DNA of 64,000 bases from Nectonema munidae (lineage: Eukaryota > Nematomorpha > Nectonematoida > Nectonematidae). Location: assembly GCA_030549495.1 (NCBI GenBank), contig JAUIRK010001037.1, forward strand, positions 186,001 through 250,000, in the 5' to 3' direction. Shown in pieces: positions 54,890 to 64,000 of this stretch; position 1 is the stretch's first letter, and every line of letters starts with the position of its first letter. Below the pieces are notes generated by a model. That model was not told the origin of the DNA, did not search any database, and saw only the letters and a program-made list of their open reading frames with translations. The translations under genes and the position numbers were made by a program.

Positions 54890-55680
54890 CATAATAGCAA
54901 TAAGTATGCTTCAATTCCTTTGGGATACAGGATAATTATGGATCCTATGAAAATTTTGTCATTTTTTTAGACACGATCAATTACAAAGATCACAACTCGA
55001 TGATTTGAAGATTTTATGTGTGTTACTAGGGTAGAAAACAGGTTACATAAAATTTCCATTCTTTTTATGTGAGTGGGACAATAAAGCGAGAAATCTGCAT
55101 TTGACTCAAGAAAGTTGGCCTAGTAGAGATTAACTCACATAAGGGACAAAGAACAACTTGCGAGAGTTTGGTGGATCCTAAAAAGATTCTACTTTCACCA
55201 CTGCACATCAAATTGAGGCAGATGAAACAATTTGTAAAGGCTTTGCCATTGGAAGGAAAAGGTTTCGCTTATTTGTGCCAAAAATGTCATCGTCTTTCGC
55301 ACGCCAAGATTAAACAGGGCGTATTTGCTTGTCCGGTCATAAGAAAGCTCATGAAAGATTAAAACCTCGAGAACTGTCTCGGTGAGGGTGAAAAGAATAC
55401 TTGGATCAGCTTCAAGAATGTGATCAAAAATTTTTTGGGCAATCAAAAGAGTCCAGACTACAAAGAAATCGTAATATGAAAGGTGAAAAATTTCAAGGCT
55501 TTGGGATGCAACATGAGTTTCAAAGTTCATTTCCTACAAGCGTATCTTGACCATTTCCCAGAAAATTTAGATATGAGTGAAGAACAGAGGGAAAGGTTCC
55601 ACCAGGACATAACGAAGACGGGAAAAAGGTACCAAAAAAGGGGGAATGTTAGTATGTATACTGCTGGATGTTGAATTGAG
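54890..55680 (+). pseudogene. Second, decayed copy of the uncharacterised recurrent protein
   Basis: In the WARS1 intron, antisense to it. Same family as 49410-50393: 'NKYASIPLGYRIIMD' near 54900, 'GYIKFPFFLCEWDNKARNLH' near 55040-55100, 'LVDPKKILLSPLHIKLRQMK' (55168 on), 'HAKIKQGVFACPVIRKLMKD' and 'LGCNMSFKVHFLQAYLDHFP' to 'EEQRERFHQDI'. Several stops and frame changes interrupt it, and blocks between 54950 and 55000 are missing. It is much more degraded than the 49-kb copy. Confidence 0.75.
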
Positions 55681-57539
55681 AGAATGTCTAAAAACGTAAA
55701 GGGTTAGGTCATCTTTCTTTCATTTCTCTCTAAAAAAGGATCAGGAAAACTTTCTGTTATTTTATTTATTTTAATATATAGTGAGCTCTACAAATGTGTG
55801 CCTAAGCCTTACGTGTTAGGGAAAACTGTGATGATGTTTCGATTCAGCGTCCTAGAAATGTATAAATACACATCACATATTAAAGACAATTCTGGAAAAT
55901 TCCAATTTTGCCGGCTGTGATCATGGCAATCAAAAATAAATAAAAACACCCTCTAAATAGAAAGCAAAGAAGTATGCAGAAAGTCTGACCAAGCAAATGT
56001 ACCATTTGAACAAAATGTACATAAAGGCATAATTCTGTTTTTGCTTGTAAAGATTTTCTCTAGCTATGTGGTATTTTGATGCAAGCATATCATTATATCA
56101 ATTGAGTTTTAAATGATACGATCCAGAATTTGATTTTATTTTGGAGTGGGAGCGCAAAGAATATACTGCATTTAAAATGCCATTCATAAAATACTGGAAA
56201 CAAGAGATTTATAGATAAAATATTGGTTAGCAATGGACAGTTTCACTTCCTCTAAAAATTGTAGTAAAAAATATAATAATAATAATAATAATGGACACGA
56301 GAGTTTAAAATTGAATAAATATACAATTTACCATATAATTATGATCATACAATATTTTCACGTTATTCGTGCCTTGCTATTTCTATTTCCGTTGGCCCTC
56401 TCCTTTTTTCCAAAATATTGAAATTTTTACTAAGGTCTCGCATGAACCTACAAAATAATTAATTGCAAATCTGATGGTGTCATTTATTTTTCATGAAAAT
56501 CAATCAAACCTGCAAATCAATGAGAAATATAAAATCTTCAAAATATATTATAATCGCACATATTTTTGTTTTAATATTGCCTTAATTTATAAACCAATTT
56601 TTGATGATTCACCATGAATATTTCCTTTTCATTAAATTAGCGTTGACAGATGACTTAACTTTAGATTTTATTTTAAAATAAACTTGTCTAAAACATGCTC
56701 AATTTGATTGTGAAAATATTTTTTCACTCTAGAATCTAGAATTAATTACCGTTACTGTTTACTTCGGGCTAATTTGTGGACAAATATTTTTTTAATCATT
56801 TTTGAACAATTTTCTTCCCATTTGAGATAGTGGCCTTTCTTTATTTCATCATGACGGTATTTTTGTCAATATATACACAGGTAATAAATATAATATTTCA
56901 ATGTGGTTAAATTAATAGTTAATTCGAGACTACATTGATTTTTATATATTTAAATCCAAATCGATAAAATATTTTCTTTTTTGATAAAATAATGATTTTA
57001 TTCATCTCATAAATACGAATGGGTCCAAATTTCTAGTCAAAGCAACCCAAGAACGATTTCATGTTCAATAAAGCAACTTTATGAATAAATTTAAAAAACT
57101 TAGGAAGAGCAATATAATTTTACAAAAACGACATCGTGGAAATGACAAGATTATAACAAGTTATATGACAAGTTGGAAATTTCAACTCAAGGGGATCTGA
57201 GATCATGTTGGCTAAAATCTCATAAAATCTAAATTTATAAATTTTTATTTCTCATCAAATTTTTCAATAATAACCTTATAGATGGGTCATATATTATCAG
57301 AGGTCTGGCAAGACCTCCGGGGAGACAACTCGCCAAACTTGCCAGCCTTATTATATATTTAAATGTGTAAATCGTAAAATGCTTAAAAAATATACTTAAA
57401 ATAAAAATTTTCAAAAAATATTTTACATACATATTGAAAGCCACATTTCAAAAATTCTACCTAAAAGTTCAAAAAATTTAACTTTGAAATTGCAGTTTTA
57501 TTTCATAAAAACTATATGATTGGTTGAAATGTTTATGTA

Positions 57540-57542
<3 letters not shown>
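55681..57542. other. Intronic sequence without recognised feature
   Basis: Contains a short (aat)n run at 56273-56293, a degenerate inverted satellite 1 unit near 56480-56530 and a small inverted repeat 'ctggcaag'/'cttgccag' at 57304-57345. No exon was recognised. Confidence 0.4.

Positions 57543-57582
<40 letters not shown>
57543..57582 (+). repeat. (TAA)n microsatellite
   Basis: About 13 uninterrupted TAA units followed by a short 'tactac' run. Confidence 0.95.
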
Positions 57583-57584
<2 letters not shown>

Positions 57585-57659
57585 ACTACCAATACTACTT
57601 TTTGAAAATTTTTACTTGTTTGATTTGCAAAAAGAATTAAACTGTTTTCAATATTTCTT

Positions 57660-58530
57660 TTTCATGATATATATATCATTAGAAAGCTTATCGTTTGCTA
57701 CATACTCTAGAATAATTTATTTTTGCAAAAGTTTTAAAAAATTTTAATAAATGGACTTTACTTCGAAAAATTTTGTCTAAATTTTTGAAAAAATTACGGA
57801 CCACCTTTTTATTTAAGCATAATGTGTCTTTTTTTAAAAAAAAATTGAATGAAAATGGTATCATTGGAAAGGTATACTCTTTGTGGTTAACATAGGCTAG
57901 GTTATAGAAATAAATATATTATCATTTTTCCAAAATCTGATTTTATGTGAGGTCAGTCAAGTTTTATCTAGTTTCAAAAAATACCAATAATAATTAACGT
58001 TCTTAATTTATATAATATTTTTTCAATTTTTTATATTCACAAAGGTAAAATATGATTTTTTACATTTTAAAATTTCATAGTTGAAGAAAACTGTCGAAAA
58101 TTAATATATATTTTTTACTTTTTATGGGTCAGTAGTACAGGTCAGTATAACGTTTTTCTAATAAATTTAAAATTATTTTTAAAGTGAAAAATGTTGATCG
58201 AATGTACAAGATTTGAAGCTATACTCTTTGTGGGTAAAATAGGCTAGGTTTTACAAATAAATATATTTTTATTTTTCCAAAATCCGCTTTTATGTGAGGT
58301 CAGTTAACTTTTATCTAGTTTCAAAAAATACCAATAATTAACGTGATGAGTTTATATATTATTTCTTCAAAATTTAATATTCACAAAGGTAGAATATGGT
58401 TTTTAACATTTTAAAATGTAATAGTTAAATAAAACTGTCGAAAATTAATATTTATTTTTTACTTTTTATGGGTCAGTAGTATAGGTCAGTATAATATTTT
58501 TCTAATAAATTTTAAATTATTTTTCAAGTG
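57660..58530 (+). repeat. Dispersed repeat R, copies 2 and 3
   Basis: 57660-58200 matches 11385-11885 over its whole length. A partial second unit follows ('tatactctttgtgg' at about 57875 and 58218, period ~345), including 'gtcagtagtacaggtcagta'-type sequence in both. A local tandem duplication of the 3' half. Confidence 0.75.
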
Positions 58531-59049
58531 AAAAATGTCGATTAAATGTACGAGTTTTGTTTGATAATCGTAGTCTACTTTTATTTAGTTTAGATACAAC
58601 CTTTCTAATTTTTAACGAAGGGCATTCGTTATATTTATACCGACAGTGTGCGAAGAATAAATCACATTATTGATTGATTTTAGAGCATAATTATGCGAAG
58701 AAAGATTAACACATGTTGCATTACGCGTTTGTGAGCGCAGTGAATTCTTATCTCGCAAACGCTTCACCACATCTTTAGCACGCGTGTGTGGTTTATTTTA
58801 TCGCGCTAGTGTACGCTTAGTTTATTTGTAGTGTTCCTAGCTTAAATCTTAGTCAAATATTAAAACACTTATAACTTTCACATTTCTCAACAAAATGCAT
58901 CATGCGATATACCAAATTGAAGCATTTTTATGGGCTTTCAGAATACATTACTTATATCATAAGTCCTTAAGAAATACCATTTTACTGCTTATATTTTCCA
59001 TGGGCTTCATATCATTAATTAGCAGATAAGGGATGCATTTTAAACTAAA
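58531..59049. other. Unassigned, locally less AT-rich intron sequence
   Basis: 58590-58830 is less AT-rich and has paired words ('cgcgtttgtgagcgcag', 'ctcgcaaacgc'), perhaps an old repeat end. Nothing identified. Confidence 0.3.
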
Positions 59050-59171
59050 ACAGTAATATATTTGAAGAAATATTTTTTCAGTACAAAGAGTTTAGAAAAC
59101 TCTTCTCTAATATGTAATGATATATTCTCATAACCTGTACGATTGAACGCGGGTAGACAACTTGCGTGTTA

Positions 59172-59340
59172 TCTCCAACCCGTATATTACGATGATTCTT
59201 CTCCAACCTGTATTCTACGATGATTCATCTCCAAACTATATACTACAATGATTCATCTCCAACCTGTATACTACGATAATTCATCTCCAACCTTTATACT
59301 ACGATGATTCATCTTCAACCTGTATACTACGATGGTTTCT
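59172..59340 (-). repeat. Six tandem copies of a 28-bp unit
   Basis: Unit 'tctccaacctgtatactacg' + 'atgattca', with small differences between copies. The single-copy form of the unit is present in repeat F at 10170-10195 and 23250-23270, so the expansion is specific to this copy. Confidence 0.9.
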
Positions 59341-59578
59341 ATTCCATGTACAAATAACTAGGGAGACAATGTTCAACTTTCTGTTCACATTCTGCTAGAT
59401 GTAAGATTTGATATACCTCATTCGGGGAGACGATGCTACATAAGTTATTACCTATATACATTATACCTGTATACTACGTTGGTTCATCTCCAACCTATAT
59501 AATATATTTTATCAAATAATCAAAATAAAATTCTGTAATCAAAGAATCGAAAAATATTCTTTAAAAAATCAAAAAATA

Positions 59579-59866
59579 TCAAACTTTCTGTTCATATTTT
59601 GCTACCTCATACGATGTTACAAAAGTTATTACCTATACTTTGCAATTTGCACGATTTTAAATATTATATTTGTCAAATAATCAAAATAAAATTCTGTAAA
59701 TTCTTTAAAAAATCAAAAAATATCAAACTTTCTGTTCATATTTTGCTACCTCATACGATGTTACAAAAGTTATTACCTATACTTTGCAATTTGCACGATT
59801 TTAAATATTATATTTGTCGAATAATCAAAGAATCGAAAAATGTTCAAATCAAAAAATATTTATTCT
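59579..59866. repeat. 144-bp tandem duplication
   Basis: 'tcaaactttctgttcatatt' starts at 59579 and 59723, and the units are nearly identical to about 59690 and 59834. It creates a 104-codon ORF (59599-59913) with an internal repeat that I do not consider a gene. Confidence 0.9.
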
Positions 59867-60096
59867 TTTTAAATATATCGTTGGCTCCCCTTACTTTTAA
59901 AATTGAAAGATAAACCTAGTCTTTAATAATTAATTTTTATCAAATTATGCACATACGAAACTAAAAGTAAGGGGAGCCAACGATATATTTAAAAAGAATA
60001 AATATTTTTTGATTTGAACATTTTTCGATTCTTTGATTATTCGACAAATATAATATTTAAAATCGTGCAAATTGCAAAGTATAGGTAATAACTTTT
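59765..60096. repeat. Perfect 135-bp inverted repeat with 62-bp spacer
   Basis: Arms 59765-59899 and 59962-60096 are complementary at all 135 positions by direct comparison. Spacer 59900-59961. The inner ~20 bases ('cgttggctccccttac') are the hairpin core seen at 22913-23003; the outer ~110 bases are repeat F sequence, present elsewhere on one side only. The right arm abuts hAT sequence at 60097. Confidence 0.97.
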
Positions 60097-60099
60097 TAA

Positions 60100-60968
60100 A
60101 AAAGCAAGATTTTCTCGGTAAGGCAGGTAATGAGTCGCTATCACTGTGGGGTTTACTTGTTTTACTCTGGCAGTGAAACTTTGACGTTCAATTAACATTG
60201 CAGGTGCTCCATCCAAGCACACACTGTATCACTGATCCCATTTTAATCCTGCCTTGATGAAATCAAGCAACTCGAAAAGTTCTCTTCACCTGTTGTCGTT
60301 GTTGTCTCCAGTCGTTTACAGAAGAGAAAGTTTTCTTCAATGTCACATTTTCCACTCTCCTTGATGGCAGCCACTACCTGCCCTTTAATGTTTTGCGACA
60401 CCTCTTGAATTCTTCGATTGATTGTGTTATCTGATTGCGGAATTGCTTGAATTTGTTCACTGCAGCATCTCCAATGATGGTACAAACCATATCAAGGGCT
60501 ACTGGCTTTACCAACTTTGCTCCAATTGTGTGTGGATGCATACACTTAGCAATTTTTTTGCAACAAGATAGGATGCAAGTGTTGGTTGTTGAACAGAATA
60601 CACTCCCTTTTGCATAGAGTTTTCTAACCGCTGACGTTTCAGTTCTTCTTCTTTCCCTTTAGAATACTAAAGTTCTTTCTCTGCCAGACTGTAAGAGTAG
60701 AGTGTTTTCCCAGATGGCGCTTGAGATTATTTTCTTTAAGAGACTCGTGGATTAACACTTCCAAACATACAACGCATTGTGGTTTTTCGGTTGCATCATC
60801 GATGAGATACGTAAATCGAGTGCTAATGAATTCTTCTTTGTACACCCATTTTGTGGACATCACTATGGAATCTGAAATGAAATATAAATTACTAAGCCAC
60901 CCTTTTTGCGCGCCAAACTCAGTTGGGTTTGTATAACAGGAACGCCTGCCCATGAGGAATCTACGCAC
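60100..60968 (-). pseudogene. hAT transposase N-terminal half, BED finger, ZBED5/SCAND3-like
   Basis: Minus strand from a likely start 'MSTKWVYKEEFISTRFTYLI' (about 60860) reads a BED-type finger 'KPQCVVCLEVLIHESL' + 'NNLKRHLGKH', then 'MHPHTIGAKLVKPVALDMVC' and 'SQNIKGQVVAAIKESGK', 'FLFCKRLETTTTTGE' and finally 'CLDGAPAMLIERQSFTARVK' with 'QVNPTVIATHYL'. The frame changes at least twice. The sequence stops at the palindrome (60096), so the C-terminal half is absent. Same clade as 3945-5121, but not its complement: there the C-terminal half remains. Confidence 0.85.
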
Positions 60969-61100
60969 GATTACATATAAAATGTACTACATAATTTGAA
61001 TCTAAGAAAATATTGAAAACGTGTTAAAAGATGCTGCAAGTTGATTGTTCACATTTTATTTTTACAATTAATGAAAAATGGGTTTCTTAATAAGAAATAC

Positions 61101-61274
61101 CTTTTTCTTCACTTCATTTGGAGAGTCAGTTAGGTAGATGCATGTGTCTTTAGAACTGGCACTCATCTTTGAATCAATTCCTTTGAGAGAAGGTAAAAAT
61201 TTGGAATGAAGTAAAATAGGCTTTTTGAAGCCTAAACGAGGTAAAGTGTCTCTCGCTAAGCGAAAAAAGGGATC
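61101..61274 (-). CDS. WARS1: Tryptophan--tRNA ligase, KMSAS exon
   Basis: A 58-codon internal exon, phase 0 at both ends, with acceptor 'tttcag|gatccc' at 61275 and donor 'aag|gtattt' at 61100. 'DPFFRLARDTLPRLGFKKPI' and 'LLHSKFLPSLKGIDSKMSAS' match human [20 protein letters not shown] and [20 protein letters not shown]. KMSAS (residues 36-40, codons 61169-61155) is the class I ATP-binding KMSKS loop. With the two downstream exons it gives the last 158 residues of an enzyme that is about 470 residues long in animals. The Rossmann fold with the HxGH motif and the N-terminus must lie beyond 64000. Confidence 0.96.
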
Positions 61275-61404
61275 CTGAAAATATTTAAAAATTGCAAAAA
61301 ATAAACAACAAATTTGTTTCTAATGTAATTTTATTTTCAAAAGTAATTTAAATTTCCATTTTTGTAATGAAAATTATTTTTAATTTTTTATAAATATTTT
61401 TAAT
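61275..61404. other. WARS1: WARS1 upstream intron, start of visible part
   Basis: The intron upstream of the KMSAS exon continues at least to the window edge. It contains the satellite unit, family A copy 3 and block C copy 2. No further WARS1 exon can be read up to 64000. Confidence 0.6.
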
Positions 61405-61489
61405 ATGATATATATTTCAACTATGATGAATTCAGTGGTGATGTCCATTTTTTTTATCAAAAAAGTTGATTTATATATGACAGCTCATC
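61405..61489 (-). repeat. Single inverted satellite 1 unit
   Basis: The complement reads 'ggatgagctgtcatatataa' then 'atggacatcaccactgaatt', closest to the last unit of the 2953-3790 array (both continue 'atagttgaaatatatat'). It is cut by family A copy 3 at 61490. Confidence 0.85.
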
Positions 61490-62345
61490 CAGGGGCGCAC
61501 ATCCTCAAAATTATTGGGGGGGGGGGGCGAAATTTTTTTCTTGCAATTTTCAAAATTAGTGGTCTGGAAATACCATGGGAGACCAAATATTCAAGCAATC
61601 CTTTAAAATAGAGTGTACTCAGCGCATACCTAAAGTCCTAAATTTATAAGACAACTTTATATTTTTTTTTTACAAAATTGGTGAATTTAAATACTATACT
61701 TCCAGCGAAAATATTTTAATTAAATTTGCATATCGAATATAGTGCGCAGAAAAAATGCCCCCAATTAAAAAGTAGGAAAAAATGCCCTAATTAAAAAGTA
61801 GGAAAAAAATGCTCCCAGTAAAAATGCCCCCGAAAAAAATGCTGTAATTTAAAATTATGAAAAAATGCCACAACACAAAAAATTATTAATTAAAATTTTT
61901 AAAAAAGATATGTCAAATAAAGATTTTTTGTAAAAAAAAAAGTCAACTTTTCATCTAAAACATTTAATTTAATTAAAGTAACCTAAAAAACTCAGCATAC
62001 GACAATTTTTTAAATACAAAATTTTTTTTATAAAACAGCAAATATTTTTGGACTTTGTGTGTATCAGAACACTTTCTAAATATAATTTGTATTTTAACTA
62101 ATTTTAAGAACACATTCTCACAAATATGCACCTTTGCTATTGTTTTCAAGAACTTTATAAAGAAAAAAACCCTATAGATTAAGAAATTTTTAGAAATTTA
62201 GCCTTTCAAAACGGTACCAAATAAAAATATTTATATAATTTAAAAAAATCGTGAAAATCAAAAATTAGGGGGCATTTTTTCCTACTTTTAAATTGGGGGC
62301 ATTTATTCCAGGGGCATTTTTACCTACAACCATCGAATATAGACA
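61490..62345 (+). mobile_element. Family A foldback-like element, copy 3
   Basis: Starts 'caggggcgcacatcctcaaa' with G12, inserted in a satellite 1 unit. The interior matches copy 1 throughout, including 'aacactttctaaatataatt' and 'cttttcatctaaaacattt'. The right end is altered near 62330 ('ccatcgaatatagac'). Confidence 0.8.
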
Positions 62346-62686
62346 AGTTTAAAAAAATCCAAAAATTTTAGGGGGTGGAATAGACTTTTCATTTGAAAAA
62401 TGAAGTAGTCTACCAGGCACATTACAGGAATTGATGAAAGGATATTTGATTCATAGAGAAAACAAATAACTGAAGTTTGGATAGTTTTATATCAGTGAAT
62501 GTAGTCTAAAGACAAAGAGTCTACTAGACACCCTGAGATGTTTATATGAAAAAATGTGATTGATTCAGGGGCAAGGGTATAAAATGAAATTATAATTGTG
62601 CAAACAAAAAATTAAGCTCGTGTTATTTCATTTTACTCAGCATCATTCAAAAATAGTTTAAAAGCTAAATTGATACAAGCTACAAA
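62346..62686. other. Unassigned spacer between family A and block C
   Basis: Unrelated to the SINE-like spacer at the corresponding place in copy 1 (48433-48631). Nothing recognised. Confidence 0.4.
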
Positions 62687-62878
62687 AAGTAATAAACTAA
62701 TGAAGTAATTTTCACTATGTTAAAATGGAAACGTCTGTTCTCAGAATAATTTCAAAATAATAGGAGGCATAAAGAATTAGAGTTTATTTAATATTTTCAA
62801 GTTTTTATAAGCAGCAAAAGCCAACATTTAGGTAGCTATATAAGTAGTCCTTATAATTGAAAAATTATTAAAACTAAC

Positions 62879-63190
62879 GGTTTACAGACATTTCGCCTCA
62901 TAGACAATTTGCCCCTGACAAATTGTCTCATAAGCTATTAGTTTCATCCATCTTTGCTTATTATATGTGTAAAATTATTAAAAAATTTTATTTTCTTGTT
63001 TATTTTATCTCTATTAAATTATTTCAAATTAATCATTTTATCTCTTAATTTTTTAGAATTGTCCATGAGACAAAATGTCTTATGAAAATAACGGGGCGAA
63101 TTGTCCATGAAACAAAATGTCTTATGAAAATAATGGGGCGAATTGTACATGAGACGAACTGTCTTATGAAAATAATGGGGTCCGAGGACC
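62879..63190. mobile_element. 312-bp MITE, same insertion as 48811-49130
   Basis: Target duplication 'aaactaac' at 62871-62878 and 63191-63198, identical to copy 1, so the MITE was present before block C was duplicated. A few bases of the right inverted repeat are missing. Confidence 0.85.
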
Positions 63191-63694
63191 AAACTAACAT
63201 AAATCAAAGTATACGAGAAAAGAAAATCATTGCGTTTTTTTTTAATATTTCTGTCTACAAATAAAATTCTGACAGCTGTCATAAATAGATCAAGTACATT
63301 TTTAACAACTGAAACATTTTGTTACGATATTATGTTTTTATTATAATAATCCTAAGGAATAATTTATACTAATAATTATAGTGTTACTTATAAAATTTAA
63401 CAATCGAACATTATAAAAAATATCTCTGCTCAAATATTAAGCAAATAGAGTATTCTTGTTTTTAAACTGAATAGATAGTCAAAATATTAATTCCCAAATA
63501 ACTATTGAAAAAAATTTGTTGACATGAAAAAATTAAAGTTTTCAAATGTTACAAAATGTAGCAAATGTAGTGATAAAGATTAAGTGACTTTTCTTAAAAA
63601 ATTCTTAGCGCGAGTCTAACAATATTCATTGATATAAAATTGTAACGATTGAAAAACTATTTTAATTTAACTCTAAATGCAAATTAGACAGAAG

Positions 63695-63892
63695 CAGTGG
63701 TTTAGCCAAAAAAAAGTTGATAGAAGGGACACAATTTAAAAACAAAAAATTTGCGCAACATTATTTATACTTTCTTGATCCTTTCATTGGAAGAATTTTC
63801 AAAAACTGATATCGCATAAGATGCATGGGGGCACCATGCGGTACATAGGAGTGTGGGCACGGCCCCTCATGCCCAGCCTAGCTACGTCACTG
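63695..63892. mobile_element. 198-bp MITE with CAGTG-type ends, copy 2
   Basis: 'cagtggtttagcc' and the complement 'cagtgacgtagctaggc', flanked by 'gacagaag' (63687-63694) and 'gagagaag' (63893-63900), as in copy 1. Confidence 0.8.
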
Positions 63893-64000
63893 GAGAGAAG
63901 AGAGCTGGATGAGATATGAGAGCTTAACAAGAAAAGAGGGCTTGAGTGAAAGAAGAGGGCTTGAATGAGCTTGAGTGAATGATTGAGTTTTAGCAGAGAA

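Larger units (their letters stand above)
59050..59899 (-). repeat. Dispersed repeat F, copy 3, internally amplified
   Basis: Inverted relative to copies 1 and 2. Carries the full sequence from 'aatatttcttcaaata'-type end to the hairpin core, enlarged by a 6 x 28-bp array (59172-59340) and a 144-bp duplication (59579 and 59723). Its hairpin end coincides with the left arm of the perfect palindrome. Confidence 0.85.
54094..61100 (-). other. WARS1: WARS1 7,007-bp intron filled with repeats
   Basis: Bounded by donor 'aag|gtatttctta' at 61100 and acceptor 'ttttaag|gtt' at 54094, both phase 0. It holds the partial protein copy at 54890-55680, (TAA)n, repeat R, repeat F with a perfect palindrome, and a BED-type hAT remnant. 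All are listed separately. Confidence 0.9.
62687..64000 (+). repeat. Block C copy 2, without the insertion
   Basis: Matches 48632-49291 then 50676-51289 in order, with 'ctaaggaataatttatacta' instead of the 1.36-kb insertion near 63352. It runs to the window edge. Contains both nested MITEs. Confidence 0.9.

Noticed and set aside
59599-59913. 104-codon ORF with an internal protein repeat
   Set aside because: It is produced by the 144-bp tandem duplication in repeat F and runs into the palindrome; no family resemblance.
53741-61274. WARS1 as a processed pseudogene
   Set aside because: The exons are separated by proper introns in phase and have no internal stops or frameshifts.
1-64000. LTR retroelements, Polintons or other virus-derived sequence
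   Set aside because: No long terminal repeats, integrase, protease, capsid or envelope signatures were recognised; all RT-bearing pieces fit non-LTR or Penelope-like groups.
1-64000. CRISPR arrays, bacterial operons, ribosome binding sites
   Set aside because: The tandem arrays lack repeat-spacer structure, and spliced host exons plus eukaryotic transposons mark this as nuclear animal DNA.

Overview
This is an AT-rich animal nuclear window, very probably from an arthropod. The evidence is spliceosomal GT-AG introns, no prokaryotic gene layout, and a repeat load of hAT, piggyBac, Tigger/pogo, several LINE groups, a Penelope-like fragment and many MITEs. A copepod such as a sea louse would fit the mixture, but that is a guess. 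I recognised no LTR retroelement, Polinton or other capsid- or envelope-bearing fossil.

The one host gene recognised with confidence is cytoplasmic tryptophan--tRNA ligase (WARS1) on the minus strand. Its last three coding exons lie at 61101-61274 (with the KMSAS signature), 53953-54093 and 53741-53902. The first two are separated by a 7,007-bp intron full of repeats and the last two by a 50-bp intron. Upstream exons must lie beyond 64000. A weaker host candidate is a 172-codon ORF at 9497-10015 (minus) with one hydrophobic segment and an AATAAA 29 bases past its stop. A possible orphan terminal exon lies at 5166-5299.

Layout. 0.3-3.8 kb: a ~145-bp satellite split by a hAT element with intact ends. 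3.9-5.1 kb: a ZBED-type hAT remnant. 5.7-8.9 kb: a dead piggyBac between TTAA sites. 10-15.7 kb: a Tigger fragment, an RTE-like LINE fragment and a larger Tigger. 16.9-17.6 kb: a C-rich element with ~70-bp terminal inverted repeats. 18.8-27 kb: a foldback-like element (family A), hAT, LINE, Tigger and piggyBac remnants and dispersed repeat F. 27.3-33.4 kb: a hAT MITE, an end-to-end Tigger, a Penelope fragment, another hAT derivative and a MITE. 35.5-46.2 kb: LINEs carrying RNase H, a CR1-like LINE fragment and a second ~145-bp satellite. 46.9-53.5 kb: satellite/D composite, family A, duplicated block C with nested MITEs, and an insertion carrying a recurrent uncharacterised protein. 53.7-61.3 kb: WARS1. 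61.4-64 kb: second copies of families A and C.

Most striking is a perfect 135-bp inverted repeat (59765-59899 and 59962-60096, 62-bp spacer) inside the large WARS1 intron. It is centred on a small hairpin that occurs elsewhere (22913-23003) with only one flank, which suggests a hairpin-templated inverted duplication and a transcribed long hairpin. Second, block C occurs twice (from 48632 and from 62687) with the same two MITEs at the same target sites, but only one copy carries the ~1.36-kb insertion at 49305-50661, giving an empty-site comparison for that element.
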